This document shows, one piece after another, positions 17,021 to 26,100 of a stretch of 34,942 nucleotides of DNA. The translations under genes were made by a program, and so were the position numbers. Location: assembly GCA_021808105.1 (NCBI GenBank), contig JAKBCC010000027.1:2676-37617 (forward strand). The letters run 5' to 3'. The notes beneath the pieces are model-generated. The model saw only the letters and a program-made list of their open reading frames with translations. It had not been told where the DNA came from and made no database searches. How positions within the stretch are numbered: position 1 is the first letter of the stretch; each line of letters opens with the position of its first letter. This DNA is from Planctomycetota bacterium. GTDB lineage: Bacteria; Planctomycetota; Phycisphaerae; WQYP01.

Positions 17021-17596
17021 TTAATCCCTGATTTCTTCAACCGCGGCCGCACCGAGCTTGGTAAGCAATTGCGACGTGGCTGACGGACTGTAAGACGGAT
17101 CTGTAGCCTCAACGGCGATAAACATGCCGTCATCGGTTACCCGACGGAAGCGTTCAGCGGTAAACAGCGGATGATAAAACTGCGGCAGGCGGGCCAGCAC
17201 AAACAAGCCATGTACCACAAAAACCGTACCCCCGAGAATACCCAGCGCAAAAGCCATGGGGATATGGCCGGGCATGCCCCAGTAGGGTTTTCCGGAAAAT
17301 ATCATGGGATACAGAAACGCATTGCACAGCGGAGCCAGTGCGAGAATGGTAAACACGCCTCCCAAAGCGCCGGAAAGAGCAATCCACGGCAGAATGCTGG
17401 GGCGCAGGCCCATGGCTTTATCCATGCCATGGACGGGGAACGGCGTGTAACAATCCCATTTTTTGTACCCGGCTTTGCGCAACGCTACCGCGGCATCCAG
17501 CAATGTTTGCACATCGTGGAACTCCGCCAGCAGACCATACATCTGCGGTTGACTTACTGCGGGGTCTATGTTGTGTGCGGTACTCATAACCACCAT
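17021..17596 (-). CDS. actD: Alternative Complex III subunit ActD (DUF3341)
   Basis: A 191-residue membrane protein. YGLLAEFHDVQTLLDAAVALRKAGYKKWDCYTPFPVHGMD is the classic DUF3341 opening. Two membrane helices follow (about residues 71-90 and 113-132), then a soluble C-terminus. ActD is a structural subunit of Alternative Complex III. The ATG at 17587, three codons inside, is an equally possible start. It begins 31 bp after actC. Confidence 0.92.
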   Translation of the reverse strand: MVVMSTAHNIDPAVSQPQMYGLLAEFHDVQTLLDAAVALRKAGYKKWDCYTPFPVHGMDKAMGLRPSILPWIALSGALGGVFTILALAPLCNAFLYPMIFSGKPYWGMPGHIPMAFALGILGGTVFVVHGLFVLARLPQFYHPLFTAERFRRVTDDGMFIAVEATDPSYSPSATSQLLTKLGAAAVEEIRD

Positions 17597-17627
17597 CTCA
17601 TTACCATCAGATCAAAATCTGACCCTA

Positions 17628-19073
17628 TTAATGTCCCGCGGCATCGGCCGGGGAATCATCATGCACATGCCCGGCGGCCTGCGGCAAAATACTTTTTACT
17701 TCCGACATCGCGATCATGGGCAAAAAGCGGCAGAATAATAAAAACAGCGTAAAGAACAGGCCGATACTGCCCGCAAAGGTCAGCCAATCCACCCATGTCG
17801 GTGCGTAATTGTGCCAGGCGCTGGGCAGAAAATCACGATTCAACACGGTGACGATAATAACAAAGCGTTCACTCCACATGCCAACGAGGCATAACAACGC
17901 CGCCGGCAGAGCCAGCCACCATGTTGTACGGGCAAATTTGAACCAGAAAATCTGCGGCACCACGCAATTGCAGAACAGGATCAGCCAGCCCATGCGCCAG
18001 TAAGGCCCCATGATGCGTGTAAGATAGGCAAACTGTTCATAGCCATTACCGCTGTAATAGGCGATAAAAAATTCCATCATATAGATGTAGGTGACAATGG
18101 ACCCCATGACCAGCGTGATTTTCGCCAGGTTGTCCAGATGTCGCTTGGTGATTAAATCTTTCAGGCCAAAGAGTTCGCGGGCGGGGATCGCCAATGCCAG
18201 CACCAGAGCAAACCCGCTGAAAATGGCACCAACCGTAAAGTACGGCGGAAAAATTGTTTCGTGCCAGCCGGGAAGCTGGGATACCGCAAAATCCGTACTG
18301 ACCGTGGAACTGACGCCCAAAACCAATGCTGTCGCCAGGCCGGCCAGAATAAGGATGGTTCGTTCGTACAGTTGCCAATGTTTAGCGGAGCCGCGCCAAC
18401 CCATGGCCAAAATGCCGTAAACGGTGTGTCGCAAACGCGTTTTGGAGCGATCACGGAAGGTTGCAAGATCGGGGATCATGCCGACATACCAGAACAGCAG
18501 CGATACGTTGGTATAGGTAAAAACAGCAATGGCATCCCACAGCAGCGGGCTGTAAAAATTGGGCCACGCGCCCATGACATTGGGCACCGGTGCCATCCAA
18601 TAGGCGAACCAGGGCCGACCGACGTGAATGCCGGGAAACAATCCCGCGCACACGACGGCAAACACGGTCGTAGCTTCCGCAAAGCGGTTGATGCCGGTAC
18701 GCCATTTTTGTCGGAACAAGAGCAAGATGGCGGAAATAAATGTTCCGGCGTGGGCCAGGCCCACCCAGAACACAAAGTTAATAATCGGAAAACCCCAGAA
18801 CACCGGTGAATTGTTGCCCCATACACCCACGCCGGTGAAGATGGCATAGGCAATCATCACGCCCAGCACGCCCACCAGGGAGGTGGAAATCGCAAAGGCC
18901 ACATACCAGGCCATGGGCGCGCGCGGGGCTTCAGCGACGCGGCAAATTTTCCGCGTAACTTCATGGAACGTGGCTTCACCAAGCACCAACGGTGCCTGAC
19001 TTACGCCATCATCAAGCGTATTGTCGAAATCACCGGTCATGCCGGGAACCTGGGTTGTTGTCACCGATGCCAT
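17628..19073 (-). CDS. actC: Alternative Complex III subunit ActC (NrfD/PsrC family)
   Basis: A 481-residue integral membrane protein of the NrfD/PsrC family, probably the quinol-binding subunit. NFVFWVGLAHAGTFISAILLLFRQKWR and WMAPVPNVMGAWPNFYSPLLWD are highly characteristic of ActC. About ten helices are spread over residues 55-460. The C-terminus ends in a short His/Asp-rich tail. It starts at the ATG at 19073, 71 bp after the actB stop, and is followed closely by actD. Confidence 0.95.
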   Translation of the reverse strand: MASVTTTQVPGMTGDFDNTLDDGVSQAPLVLGEATFHEVTRKICRVAEAPRAPMAWYVAFAISTSLVGVLGVMIAYAIFTGVGVWGNNSPVFWGFPIINFVFWVGLAHAGTFISAILLLFRQKWRTGINRFAEATTVFAVVCAGLFPGIHVGRPWFAYWMAPVPNVMGAWPNFYSPLLWDAIAVFTYTNVSLLFWYVGMIPDLATFRDRSKTRLRHTVYGILAMGWRGSAKHWQLYERTILILAGLATALVLGVSSTVSTDFAVSQLPGWHETIFPPYFTVGAIFSGFALVLALAIPARELFGLKDLITKRHLDNLAKITLVMGSIVTYIYMMEFFIAYYSGNGYEQFAYLTRIMGPYWRMGWLILFCNCVVPQIFWFKFARTTWWLALPAALLCLVGMWSERFVIIVTVLNRDFLPSAWHNYAPTWVDWLTFAGSIGLFFTLFLLFCRFLPMIAMSEVKSILPQAAGHVHDDSPADAAGH

Positions 19074-19144
19074 GAATTCATTTCCAAATCATCATAATGC
19101 TCAATCCAAATCAGGCAGGCCGAAAACCATTTCCGGCGGCCCGG

Positions 19145-22100
19145 TTACATCAACCCTTTGGGCGAAAGCGGTTCTTCCGGTAATGCCGGGTTGGGGTTCC
19201 AAACCTTGGGCAAATAGCGCGTCCGCGGTTTGGTATACAATTCCTTGTCGAGTATGCCGTACATCCGATTCTGCTTCATGAGTTTTGCCACGCGGCTATT
19301 TTTATCACGGATGTCCCCGAATACCAGCGCCTGCGATGGGCACGCCTGGGCACAGGCCGGCGTAATTTCGCCGTCCCGGATTCGACGATTCTGCCGTTCC
19401 GCCACGACCCGCACGGTTTCAATGCGCTGCACACAATAGGTGCATTTTTCCATGACCCCGCGGACGCGAATGGACACCTGCGGATTTTTCTGCAGGGCAA
19501 TCAAGGGATTCATTTCAGAACGCAGGAGATTGGGCGTATAAAGATTATTGAGTGTCCCGCTGTTGAAATCAAAGAAGTTAAAGCGCCGGACTTTATAGGG
19601 GCAGTTATTGGCACAGTACCGTGTGCCGATGCAGCGGTTGTAGGTCATCATGTTCAAGCCATCGGCGCTGTGGTTGGTGGCCCCTACCGGGCAGACCGCC
19701 TCACACGGGGCATTTTCGCACTGCATACACAAAATCGGCTCATGAACCGCCTGCGGATTTTCTGATTCCGGCCCACGGAAATAGCGGTCAATACGCAGCC
19801 ATTGCATTTCCCGGCCTTTGAGCACCTGCTCTTTGCCGACAATGGGAATGTTGTTTTCCGCCTGACAGGCAATCACGCAGCTTGAACAGCCGACGCATGT
19901 TGTGAGATCCACCGCCATGCCCCATTGGTAGCCGGTGTCGTAATGGTGTTCCTCCCAGAGGGAAACTGCGGTTGATTTTTTGTGCCCCATACCAGGGTCT
20001 TTCTGGAATTGGGCAAAGGTGCCCTGATGGATAAGATCCGGCACACGGGCGGCGATAGCGCGTTCCCCGATGGTGCTGATAACAAAGTGATCCTGCGTGG
20101 TGGCCAGTTGATACGGCGTTTGCGTCACTTCCATGGCGACACCTGAAAGCATGGCCATCGCGTTGCTTGTGCGCAAAACCCCGGCATTAAATCCGGCACC
20201 GTTGCCAACGTTGCCACTATGTGTGCGGCCATAGCCCAGGGGGATGGAAATGGAATTTTCCGGTTGGCCGGGCATCATATAAGTGGCGATGTCCAATTCG
20301 CGGCCGCCGACTTTCAGGCGGATGATCTGACTTTCATGGCGGTTTAACCCCATGGCCACGCCCGTTTTGGGATTAATCAGTGCGGCGTTGTCCCAGGTCA
20401 GTCGCGTCATGGGATCAGAGAGTTCCTGCAACCAGCCATTGTTGGCGAAGCGCCCGTCAAACACTTTGGAATCCGTACGGAAGACGACTTCCAGATGCTG
20501 ATGGTCCAATTTCACCTGGGCATTTTTTGCGATTAATTGGGCCAGAGCGGCATTGAGATTTCCTGCGGAAAAGCTCCCATGCAGCGGCTGCCAGGCGGTT
20601 TTTTCAACCGTGCCGTCAAAGAGGGCTTTTTTCCAGCGCCAATCCGTGGATTTGATGGCCAATGTTCGCTGGACAATATCGTAGGCTTTTTGCAGCGGGT
20701 CTTGAATAACCAGTGCCATCACTTCTACCGCGCTGCGTCCGCCGAAAATCGGCTGAATCAGCGGCTGGACAATGCTTACCGACATATCAAAGGTTCGGGC
20801 ATCGCCCCAATTTTCCAGATAATGGCTTTCCGGCAAATGCCAGGTGCAGAGTTCCGACGTTTCATCCACATAATCCGCCAGGTGCACGGTTAATGGTACA
20901 GTCGCCAGCAACTTGGCGAAATCAATATCAGCCGGTGCGTTATACACGGGATTTCCGCCCAGGATCACCAACGCCGAAATTTCTTTTTTCTTGATCGCCG
21001 CGGCCAGAGCTTCCATGGAGGCCAGGTGCGTGGGGCGGTCGGGGTTCATCACCGGGTAATACGTGACGGTGCGGCCGGTGTTGCCCAGGGCATCATTGAT
21101 GCCGGCGATGAGGCCATGGAGTTCTGGCGGTTGATTGGCACCGGCCACCAGCACCGAGCGGCCCTTATTGGCCAGCAAATCAGCGGCCATCACTTCCAGC
21201 GTTTTGTCACCCGCGCCAATATTCACATTGCCCGGCGTGGGGATTTCCACGCCCAGAACCAGTCCCTGTTTTTTAAGTTCAGCCGCCAGCAAACAGGCTA
21301 CCGCGGGAACATCTTTGGCGGGAACAGGAATGCGATGCCGGGCATTTTCCGCCATGGAACCGGTCATAGTGAACGTGGATTCCACCACATAAAGCCGATT
21401 CATGGATGTGGCGTTTTGGCCGTTTTCCGGATTGGTTAATTGTCGGCCCCTGGCAAAGTCCCGCGCGAATTTTACCGCCAGCGGATCGCCGACGAAAAAG
21501 TCCTGATCAAATGAAACAATTACCTGCGCTGCCGAAAGATCGGGAACCGCTCGGGCGGCTTGGGCAAATACCATGCGCAGACCTTCACGGGCGGCGTCAT
21601 CGGAGATCGACTCATATTCAAACCATTGGGCCGCAGGCAGGGCATGAGCCATGCGTCTGTGCATATCCGCCAAGCTCGGCGATGCGGAACTGCCGGAAAG
21701 TACCGCCAGACCTTTGCCGCCGGTTTTTTTGAAAGCGGCTAATTGTTCATTCCAGAAGGCTTCGAAGGTGGCCCAGTTGGAATCCGCCGCTTTGCCTTGC
21801 GCATTGCGTTGCATGACGGAGCGGCTGCGATCGGGATCATAGACGTTCAGTACGCTGGCCTGGCCGTAGGCATCGCTGCCGCCGCGGTTGAGCACATGCT
21901 TGGGATTACCATCCACTTTTATGGGGCGGCCATCCACGCTGGTAACCAACATGCCCTGGGCCACGCCGCCAAGTTCCATGGCGGTAGAGTATTGTACGGG
22001 TGTTCCGGGGTCGCGATTGGCGGGGCGATGGGCATACGGGGCCAGCGTTTCCATGGGCCAGCGGCAACCGGCCAGTCCGGCCAGTGCAAAAGAGGCTCCC

Positions 22101-22261
22101 ATGATTTTCAGGAAGCGGCGGCGATTGGAATTCAGGAATTCCGAAGCGTTATTGGTGAATTCGCGATCCACAAATTCGCGGAATTCCGGCGTATCGGCCA
22201 GCTCATTTAAGCTGCGCCAGTATTCCTTACCGCTCAAATTATCCGTTTTCAGTGGTGGCAT
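19145..22261 (-). CDS. actB: Alternative Complex III subunit ActB (molybdopterin-like plus Fe-S domains)
   Basis: 1038 residues, close to the usual length. A Tat-type signal (RRRFLK, 47-52) ends in LAGC, suggesting a lipoprotein anchored at Cys66. Residues about 70-740 form the molybdopterin-oxidoreductase-like part, which in this family carries no cofactor. The C-terminal part is ferredoxin-like, with cysteine groups CVGCSSCVIAC (789-799), CMQCENAPCEAVCP, CIGTRYCANNCPYKVRRFNFF and CTYC...CAQACP. These are the family's expected four Fe-S clusters, three 4Fe-4S and one 3Fe-4S. ActB carries electrons from the quinol site towards the cytochromes. Its start overlaps the actA end by 13 bp, which implies translational coupling. 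Confidence 0.95.
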   Translation of the reverse strand: MPPLKTDNLSGKEYWRSLNELADTPEFREFVDREFTNNASEFLNSNRRRFLKIMGASFALAGLAGCRWPMETLAPYAHRPANRDPGTPVQYSTAMELGGVAQGMLVTSVDGRPIKVDGNPKHVLNRGGSDAYGQASVLNVYDPDRSRSVMQRNAQGKAADSNWATFEAFWNEQLAAFKKTGGKGLAVLSGSSASPSLADMHRRMAHALPAAQWFEYESISDDAAREGLRMVFAQAARAVPDLSAAQVIVSFDQDFFVGDPLAVKFARDFARGRQLTNPENGQNATSMNRLYVVESTFTMTGSMAENARHRIPVPAKDVPAVACLLAAELKKQGLVLGVEIPTPGNVNIGAGDKTLEVMAADLLANKGRSVLVAGANQPPELHGLIAGINDALGNTGRTVTYYPVMNPDRPTHLASMEALAAAIKKKEISALVILGGNPVYNAPADIDFAKLLATVPLTVHLADYVDETSELCTWHLPESHYLENWGDARTFDMSVSIVQPLIQPIFGGRSAVEVMALVIQDPLQKAYDIVQRTLAIKSTDWRWKKALFDGTVEKTAWQPLHGSFSAGNLNAALAQLIAKNAQVKLDHQHLEVVFRTDSKVFDGRFANNGWLQELSDPMTRLTWDNAALINPKTGVAMGLNRHESQIIRLKVGGRELDIATYMMPGQPENSISIPLGYGRTHSGNVGNGAGFNAGVLRTSNAMAMLSGVAMEVTQTPYQLATTQDHFVISTIGERAIAARVPDLIHQGTFAQFQKDPGMGHKKSTAVSLWEEHHYDTGYQWGMAVDLTTCVGCSSCVIACQAENNIPIVGKEQVLKGREMQWLRIDRYFRGPESENPQAVHEPILCMQCENAPCEAVCPVGATNHSADGLNMMTYNRCIGTRYCANNCPYKVRRFNFFDFNSGTLNNLYTPNLLRSEMNPLIALQKNPQVSIRVRGVMEKCTYCVQRIETVRVVAERQNRRIRDGEITPACAQACPSQALVFGDIRDKNSRVAKLMKQNRMYGILDKELYTKPRTRYLPKVWNPNPALPEEPLSPKGLM

Positions 22262-22977
22262 GTCTCACAATCCGTCAAAAGCTTGGTGCTGGGAATATGG
22301 TAACGCTTCATAAGATACCGGCCTAAATTTTTGGGGAGCGTAGCCACGGTCAAGCCCAGGTCGCCGGCCAGTTTTACCTTGTTTTTTCCAGTCCAGTTCA
22401 GGTTGGTCACTTCACTGCGCGGCCGCAGGTTCGGGCCGGGATTTTCATGGCAGCTAAGGCACCAGTCCATGCTCAGGGGCTTGGCCTGAAAAACCCGTGT
22501 CATGTGATTGACCTGCCCATGGCACACCAGGCAACTGATGCCCGCGTTGACATGAGCGGCGTGGTTAAAATAGACGTAATCAGGCAGTTCATTTACCTGC
22601 TTCCATGGAATCGGCATACCCGCCATTTTGGGATTTCCCGTGCCGTAGCTGTTTCTAAGCCATTGAAGCTTGGCGCTGTTGGCGGCTATTTGGGTGTGGC
22701 AATTCATGCAGGTTTGGGTCGGCGGAATGGCGGCAAATGCGGCCCGTTTAACATCGGAGTGGCAGTATTCACAGTTAATGCCGAGCTTGCCGGCATGGAA
22801 AGCGTGGCTAAAGGGGACGGGCTGAATAGGTTGGTAGCCGACGTTAAGGGTTCGAGCACTCCAGCCAAACCAGATGATCGCAACGAGATAAACCGGCACG
22901 ATGGCACCGACCGCCAAAGTCACCAGGACTGCGGTATTCGACCACTTGGGGAAGACGAAGAACGGTTTTTCACTCAT
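22249..22977 (-). CDS. actA: Alternative Complex III subunit ActA (penta-haem cytochrome c)
   Basis: 242 residues with one N-terminal membrane helix (about 14-36) and five CxxCH motifs at Cys69, 90, 149, 173 and 237. The last, CETCHH, is at the very C-terminus. HAFHAGKLGINCEYCHSDV and FNHAAHVNAGISCLVCHG are typical of ActA. It is the first gene of the respiratory operon. The ATG at 22977 is preferred to an earlier in-frame one at 23028, since MSEKPFFVFPKWSNT leads straight into the helix. The extra upstream residues look random. Confidence 0.93.
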   Translation of the reverse strand: MSEKPFFVFPKWSNTAVLVTLAVGAIVPVYLVAIIWFGWSARTLNVGYQPIQPVPFSHAFHAGKLGINCEYCHSDVKRAAFAAIPPTQTCMNCHTQIAANSAKLQWLRNSYGTGNPKMAGMPIPWKQVNELPDYVYFNHAAHVNAGISCLVCHGQVNHMTRVFQAKPLSMDWCLSCHENPGPNLRPRSEVTNLNWTGKNKVKLAGDLGLTVATLPKNLGRYLMKRYHIPSTKLLTDCETCHH

Positions 22978-23624
22978 GGTTCGCGTCGCATTCCTGTTTG
23001 GGCAACACTCTTCACCAGACCCTGTCATTCAGAGCTGATAAAGCGCTGCGTTTTCGGCCTTGTCCCTTCAACCCTTCCAACATCTTCCGTAAAAGACTGT
23101 GAAAGATTGCACAAAGTCTACCCAAGATAGTAATGCTGCGCTTTTCTTCCGTCAATACACGCGCCTCGGAATTTGTTATACCGACGTGGAGTTGCCCCCT
23201 CCTCCACCGCCTTCGCCGAAATAGGGGTCACCCCAAAAAAGGTTCCAGGTACCTTTTTTTGTGCGGCCGATAGCAACCAATTACCGACGTCGGGCGGAAA
23301 AAGGTACCTGACACCTTTGTTTCGGTCCTGTGGCGTTGACGTACAGCATATTCCCATAAAAGCCGAAACGGCTAAACCTGCGGTACGCATGCGCGTTAAA
23401 TTCCTCACGCGGTTGAGGACTTTTACAGCCATCTTTTCTCCTCGAAGGAAGGCCGCCCCGCCAGCAGCGCGGCGCAAAAGAAATTAATTCTGCCTACGCC
23501 TAAATCTGAATGAGCCTTGATCATAACTCCGGCGGCGCAGGTCAAAGTTGTTAGCTCTGTTTCAGGTTGGACGCGCGCCGCCCCCTGAAAACAACACTCG
23601 GCACGCGTCGCGTCGATGTACCCT
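22978..23624. other. Intergenic region between actA and the dinG-like gene
   Basis: 647 bases with no convincing gene. It must hold the promoter of the respiratory operon, but no strong -35/-10 pair is evident on the minus strand. The main content is the pair of GGTACC repeats at 23235-23319. A reading frame of 119 residues at 23118-23477 on the minus strand is built partly from those repeats and is not credible. Confidence 0.6.
23235..23319. repeat. Inverted pair of GGTACC repeats
   Basis: The left copy AAGGTTCCAGGTACCTTTTT (within 23235-23260) and the right copy AAAAGGTACCTGACACCTTT (23299-23318) are inverted to each other, with about 38 bases between. Each core is also partly self-complementary around AAGGTACCTT. 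A single copy of the same unit is at 31757-31782. The sequence is familiar to me as a scattered intergenic repeat in many bacterial genomes. Confidence 0.8.
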
Positions 23625-25778
23625 TCAAACGCGGACGACGCGGCAGGGGGGGAGGGATTCGAGAAAGGAGCGGCCGTAGCTGCGGGTGACAATGCGTTTG
23701 TCCAGCACCACCACAATGCCTTTGTCCTGCCGCGTGCGGATCAGGCGGCCAAAGCCCTGGCGAAATTTTATCACGGCCTCAGGAATTGAATATTCCTTGA
23801 AGGGGTGGCCCCCCGCGCTTTTAATGGATTCAATCCGGGCTTCTACAATGGGCTTATCCGGTACGGAAAAAGGTAAGCGCGTAATAATGACATTGGACAA
23901 GGCCTCACCCGGCACATCCACGCCCTGCCAGAATGAATCCGTGCCTAATAATACGCTGTGATCTTCAGCCTTGAATTGTGCTAAAAGTTGCCCGCGCGTC
24001 AGTTCCCCGCCATGGACCAGCATCGGATAACCCAATGCGGATAATTGCGGTGCCAGAATTTTGGAGGCTTTTCCCAGCGTCGCGTAACTGGTAAATAAAA
24101 TAAATGCCCGCCCCTGACTTTCCCTTATGTAGTGCATCGCGCGTTCCATGGCGGCATGGAGAAAGGCGGGTTCTTCCGGGTCCGGAAGGTTGCCTTCCAG
24201 ATACAGCGTGACCTGATTGGGATAATCAAACGGCGAACCGAGTTGTACTTCCTTGCCGGTATCCAAGCCGATCCGCTTGCGAAAAAATGCGAACGGCGAA
24301 TTTGTTCGATGATCGGATTTCAAGCCTTTTGACGCCGGCTTTTCCACGCTGCCCGCGTCGGGGTTGGATTTGTCATCCCCATGCTTTGCCTTGCCATGCT
24401 CCCCCCGACCCACTGCCAATGTCGCACTGGTGAGTATGACTGACTTAATCTGATCGGAATTAAACAAATTGGCGTTCAGGTGGGCCGCCACATCCACGGG
24501 GCTGGAATTCAACGCGATTTTCCGAAATGTTTTGCCGGTCTCCTCAATCCAGTAAACGGAATTAGGTTGCTCCTGCTCTAAAAGCGCCTTAACGGAGACG
24601 GACATCGCATGGCAACGACTGGCCAAACTGGTAAGCTCAAAAATATCGCGTTCAATTTGCTGCTGTTTACCGCCGGACGGTGTGCCTTCCGTCGGGTTAT
24701 CAGTAACTTCCCCGAAGTCGATGGTGCTCTGCCGGGTCAATTCATGGAGAATAACGCGCAGGGATTTCTCAAGAGAATCAAGCGAGGCCGACAGCTTGTT
24801 TTCCACAATGTCCTTATCACGGATGCGGCCGTTGGAGGGAGCTTTTTCTTTTCTCCAATGTGCCAAACTTTCAAAAAACTTTTCCGCTTCCGCACGCGCG
24901 GCGTCCACCGCCATCTTCGCGGGAAACGCCAGTTTGTCCTGAAGGGACATCAGAAAGCCGCGATCCTGTCGAGCGCTTAAAAGATTTCCCAGCAGATATT
25001 CCACCTGGGATTCAGATACTTTAAGCCCCAGATGATCTGCCGCGACCGATTCAATGGTATGGGCCTCATCCAATATGACCAGATCATATTTCGGTAAAAT
25101 GCCCGATCCTACACGGCGCAAAGCCAGGTCAGCGAAAAACATGGCGTGGTTGCAAATGAGAATCTGGCCATGTTGAATTCTCCGCCGGCTGGCCTGATAA
25201 AAGCAGTTGTCATAATATTTACAGCGCCGTCCCATGCAGTTGCCGTGTTCCGCCGCGACTTTATCCCAGGTTTGCCACAAGGGTTGCCGGGGCAGGGAGG
25301 AAAGTGAGCCATCGGTTGTGGTTTCACTCCAGCGTTGAATCATTTCCAGATCATCGCGCTGGCGCATGTCCGGAAACAGCACTTCCATCTTGGTTAAGGA
25401 TTGCTCCAGGCGGCGTTGGCAAAGATAATTGCTCCGGCCTTTACACAGCACCGCCGAAAATTCCTGCCCGCCGACGGCCCGTAAAAAAGGAATGTCTTTT
25501 TCTATTAACTGTTCCTGGAGGCTGATGGTATGCGTGGAAATAACGACCCGGCGGTTATGTTCCACCACTTGCCGGATCGCCGGGATCAGGTAGGCGAAGG
25601 ACTTTCCCACACCCGTGCCGGCTTCCACCACCAGATGGTGGTTGTTCTCAAAGGCGGCATCGACGGAAGCGGCCATTTCGACCTGTTCCGGGCGGAGTTC
25701 AAAGTTCTTAAGGCGGCGGGCCACTGGGCCGTCCGGGGATAGAAAATGGCGGGCATCGGTTTGCATTTTATCCAGCAT
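23625..25778 (-). CDS. dinG: DinG/XPD-type ATP-dependent DNA helicase
   Basis: A 717-residue superfamily-2 helicase. Walker A is EAGTGVGKS (52-60), the Walker B box is DEAH (237-240), and motif VI is near the C-terminus as [14 protein letters not shown]. Four cysteines, Cys120, Cys181, Cys186 and Cys192, fit the Fe-S cluster that lies between motifs I and II in the XPD/DinG/Rad3 family. These enzymes unwind DNA 5' to 3' and act on R-loops, D-loops and damaged DNA. A stretch of about 40 charged and Gly-rich residues near position 460 ([20 protein letters not shown]) looks like an insertion. No 3'-5' exonuclease domain is present. The start is either the ATG at 25778 or one four codons later. 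It is a single gene transcribed away from the HEAT-protein leader. Confidence 0.92.
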   Translation of the reverse strand: MLDKMQTDARHFLSPDGPVARRLKNFELRPEQVEMAASVDAAFENNHHLVVEAGTGVGKSFAYLIPAIRQVVEHNRRVVISTHTISLQEQLIEKDIPFLRAVGGQEFSAVLCKGRSNYLCQRRLEQSLTKMEVLFPDMRQRDDLEMIQRWSETTTDGSLSSLPRQPLWQTWDKVAAEHGNCMGRRCKYYDNCFYQASRRRIQHGQILICNHAMFFADLALRRVGSGILPKYDLVILDEAHTIESVAADHLGLKVSESQVEYLLGNLLSARQDRGFLMSLQDKLAFPAKMAVDAARAEAEKFFESLAHWRKEKAPSNGRIRDKDIVENKLSASLDSLEKSLRVILHELTRQSTIDFGEVTDNPTEGTPSGGKQQQIERDIFELTSLASRCHAMSVSVKALLEQEQPNSVYWIEETGKTFRKIALNSSPVDVAAHLNANLFNSDQIKSVILTSATLAVGRGEHGKAKHGDDKSNPDAGSVEKPASKGLKSDHRTNSPFAFFRKRIGLDTGKEVQLGSPFDYPNQVTLYLEGNLPDPEEPAFLHAAMERAMHYIRESQGRAFILFTSYATLGKASKILAPQLSALGYPMLVHGGELTRGQLLAQFKAEDHSVLLGTDSFWQGVDVPGEALSNVIITRLPFSVPDKPIVEARIESIKSAGGHPFKEYSIPEAVIKFRQGFGRLIRTRQDKGIVVVLDKRIVTRSYGRSFLESLPPCRVVRV

Positions 25779-25859
25779 AACCGGAGTATCGACGCCGTTG
25801 AAGTTACCGCGTTGAAGACCTGAAGATTTCAGATTTCCGCTTCCCGGTCGCTTTTTTCT

Positions 25860-25887
25860 TTGACACCCTGCCCCAGTGGTCTATAAT
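25860..25887 (+). promoter_or_regulatory. Consensus sigma-70-type promoter
   Basis: TTGACA (25860-25865), a 16-bp spacer and TATAAT (25882-25887). Both hexamers are exact consensus, the only such pair I noticed in the window. Transcription would start near 25894, just before the structured leader of the HEAT-repeat gene. Confidence 0.75.
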
Positions 25888-25893
25888 CGGCAC

Positions 25894-26100
25894 TCGCCGT
25901 GGCAGGGAAGGTTCCATTTTTGGCCACGGCACCGACTGGTGCGATAGCGCCGTGGGCCGCGTGAACGGACCAATAACTCCTTCGCGTGCTTGGCCATGGC
26001 GGTGCTGTCCAACGGATGTGACCGGGGAAGCTGTTAGGCGGAGCGGGTAAAACCGACTCTTTACATTATACTAGTACGCTGAATATATTTCGGAGGCTTT
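25894..26100 (+). promoter_or_regulatory. Structured leader or small RNA with competing hairpins
   Basis: About 200 transcribed bases precede the HEAT-protein start. Segment GGCCACGGC (25922-25930) can pair with GCCGTGGC on its left (25896-25903) or with GCCGTGGgCC on its right (25949-25958), but not with both. This is the pattern of a two-state RNA. A short CACC/GGTG hairpin sits between the middle and right segments. GGAGG at 26092-26096 is the ribosome-binding site. I match it to no known riboswitch, 6S RNA or SRP RNA. It could also be an independent small RNA. Confidence 0.4.

Noticed and set aside
23118..23477. Minus-strand frame of 119 codons with a possible lipobox (MGICC)
   Set aside because: Half of it translates the inverted GGTACC repeats, and no homologous domain is recognisable. 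A remnant cannot be excluded.
25960..26050. Possible SRP RNA (GACCGGGGAAGC segment)
   Set aside because: The conserved SRP domain IV bases (GTCAGG, GGAAGG, AGCAGCC) are not present.
26060..26089. TTTACA and TATATT as a second promoter for the HEAT gene
   Set aside because: Transcription would start on or after the ribosome-binding site at 26092, leaving no usable leader.
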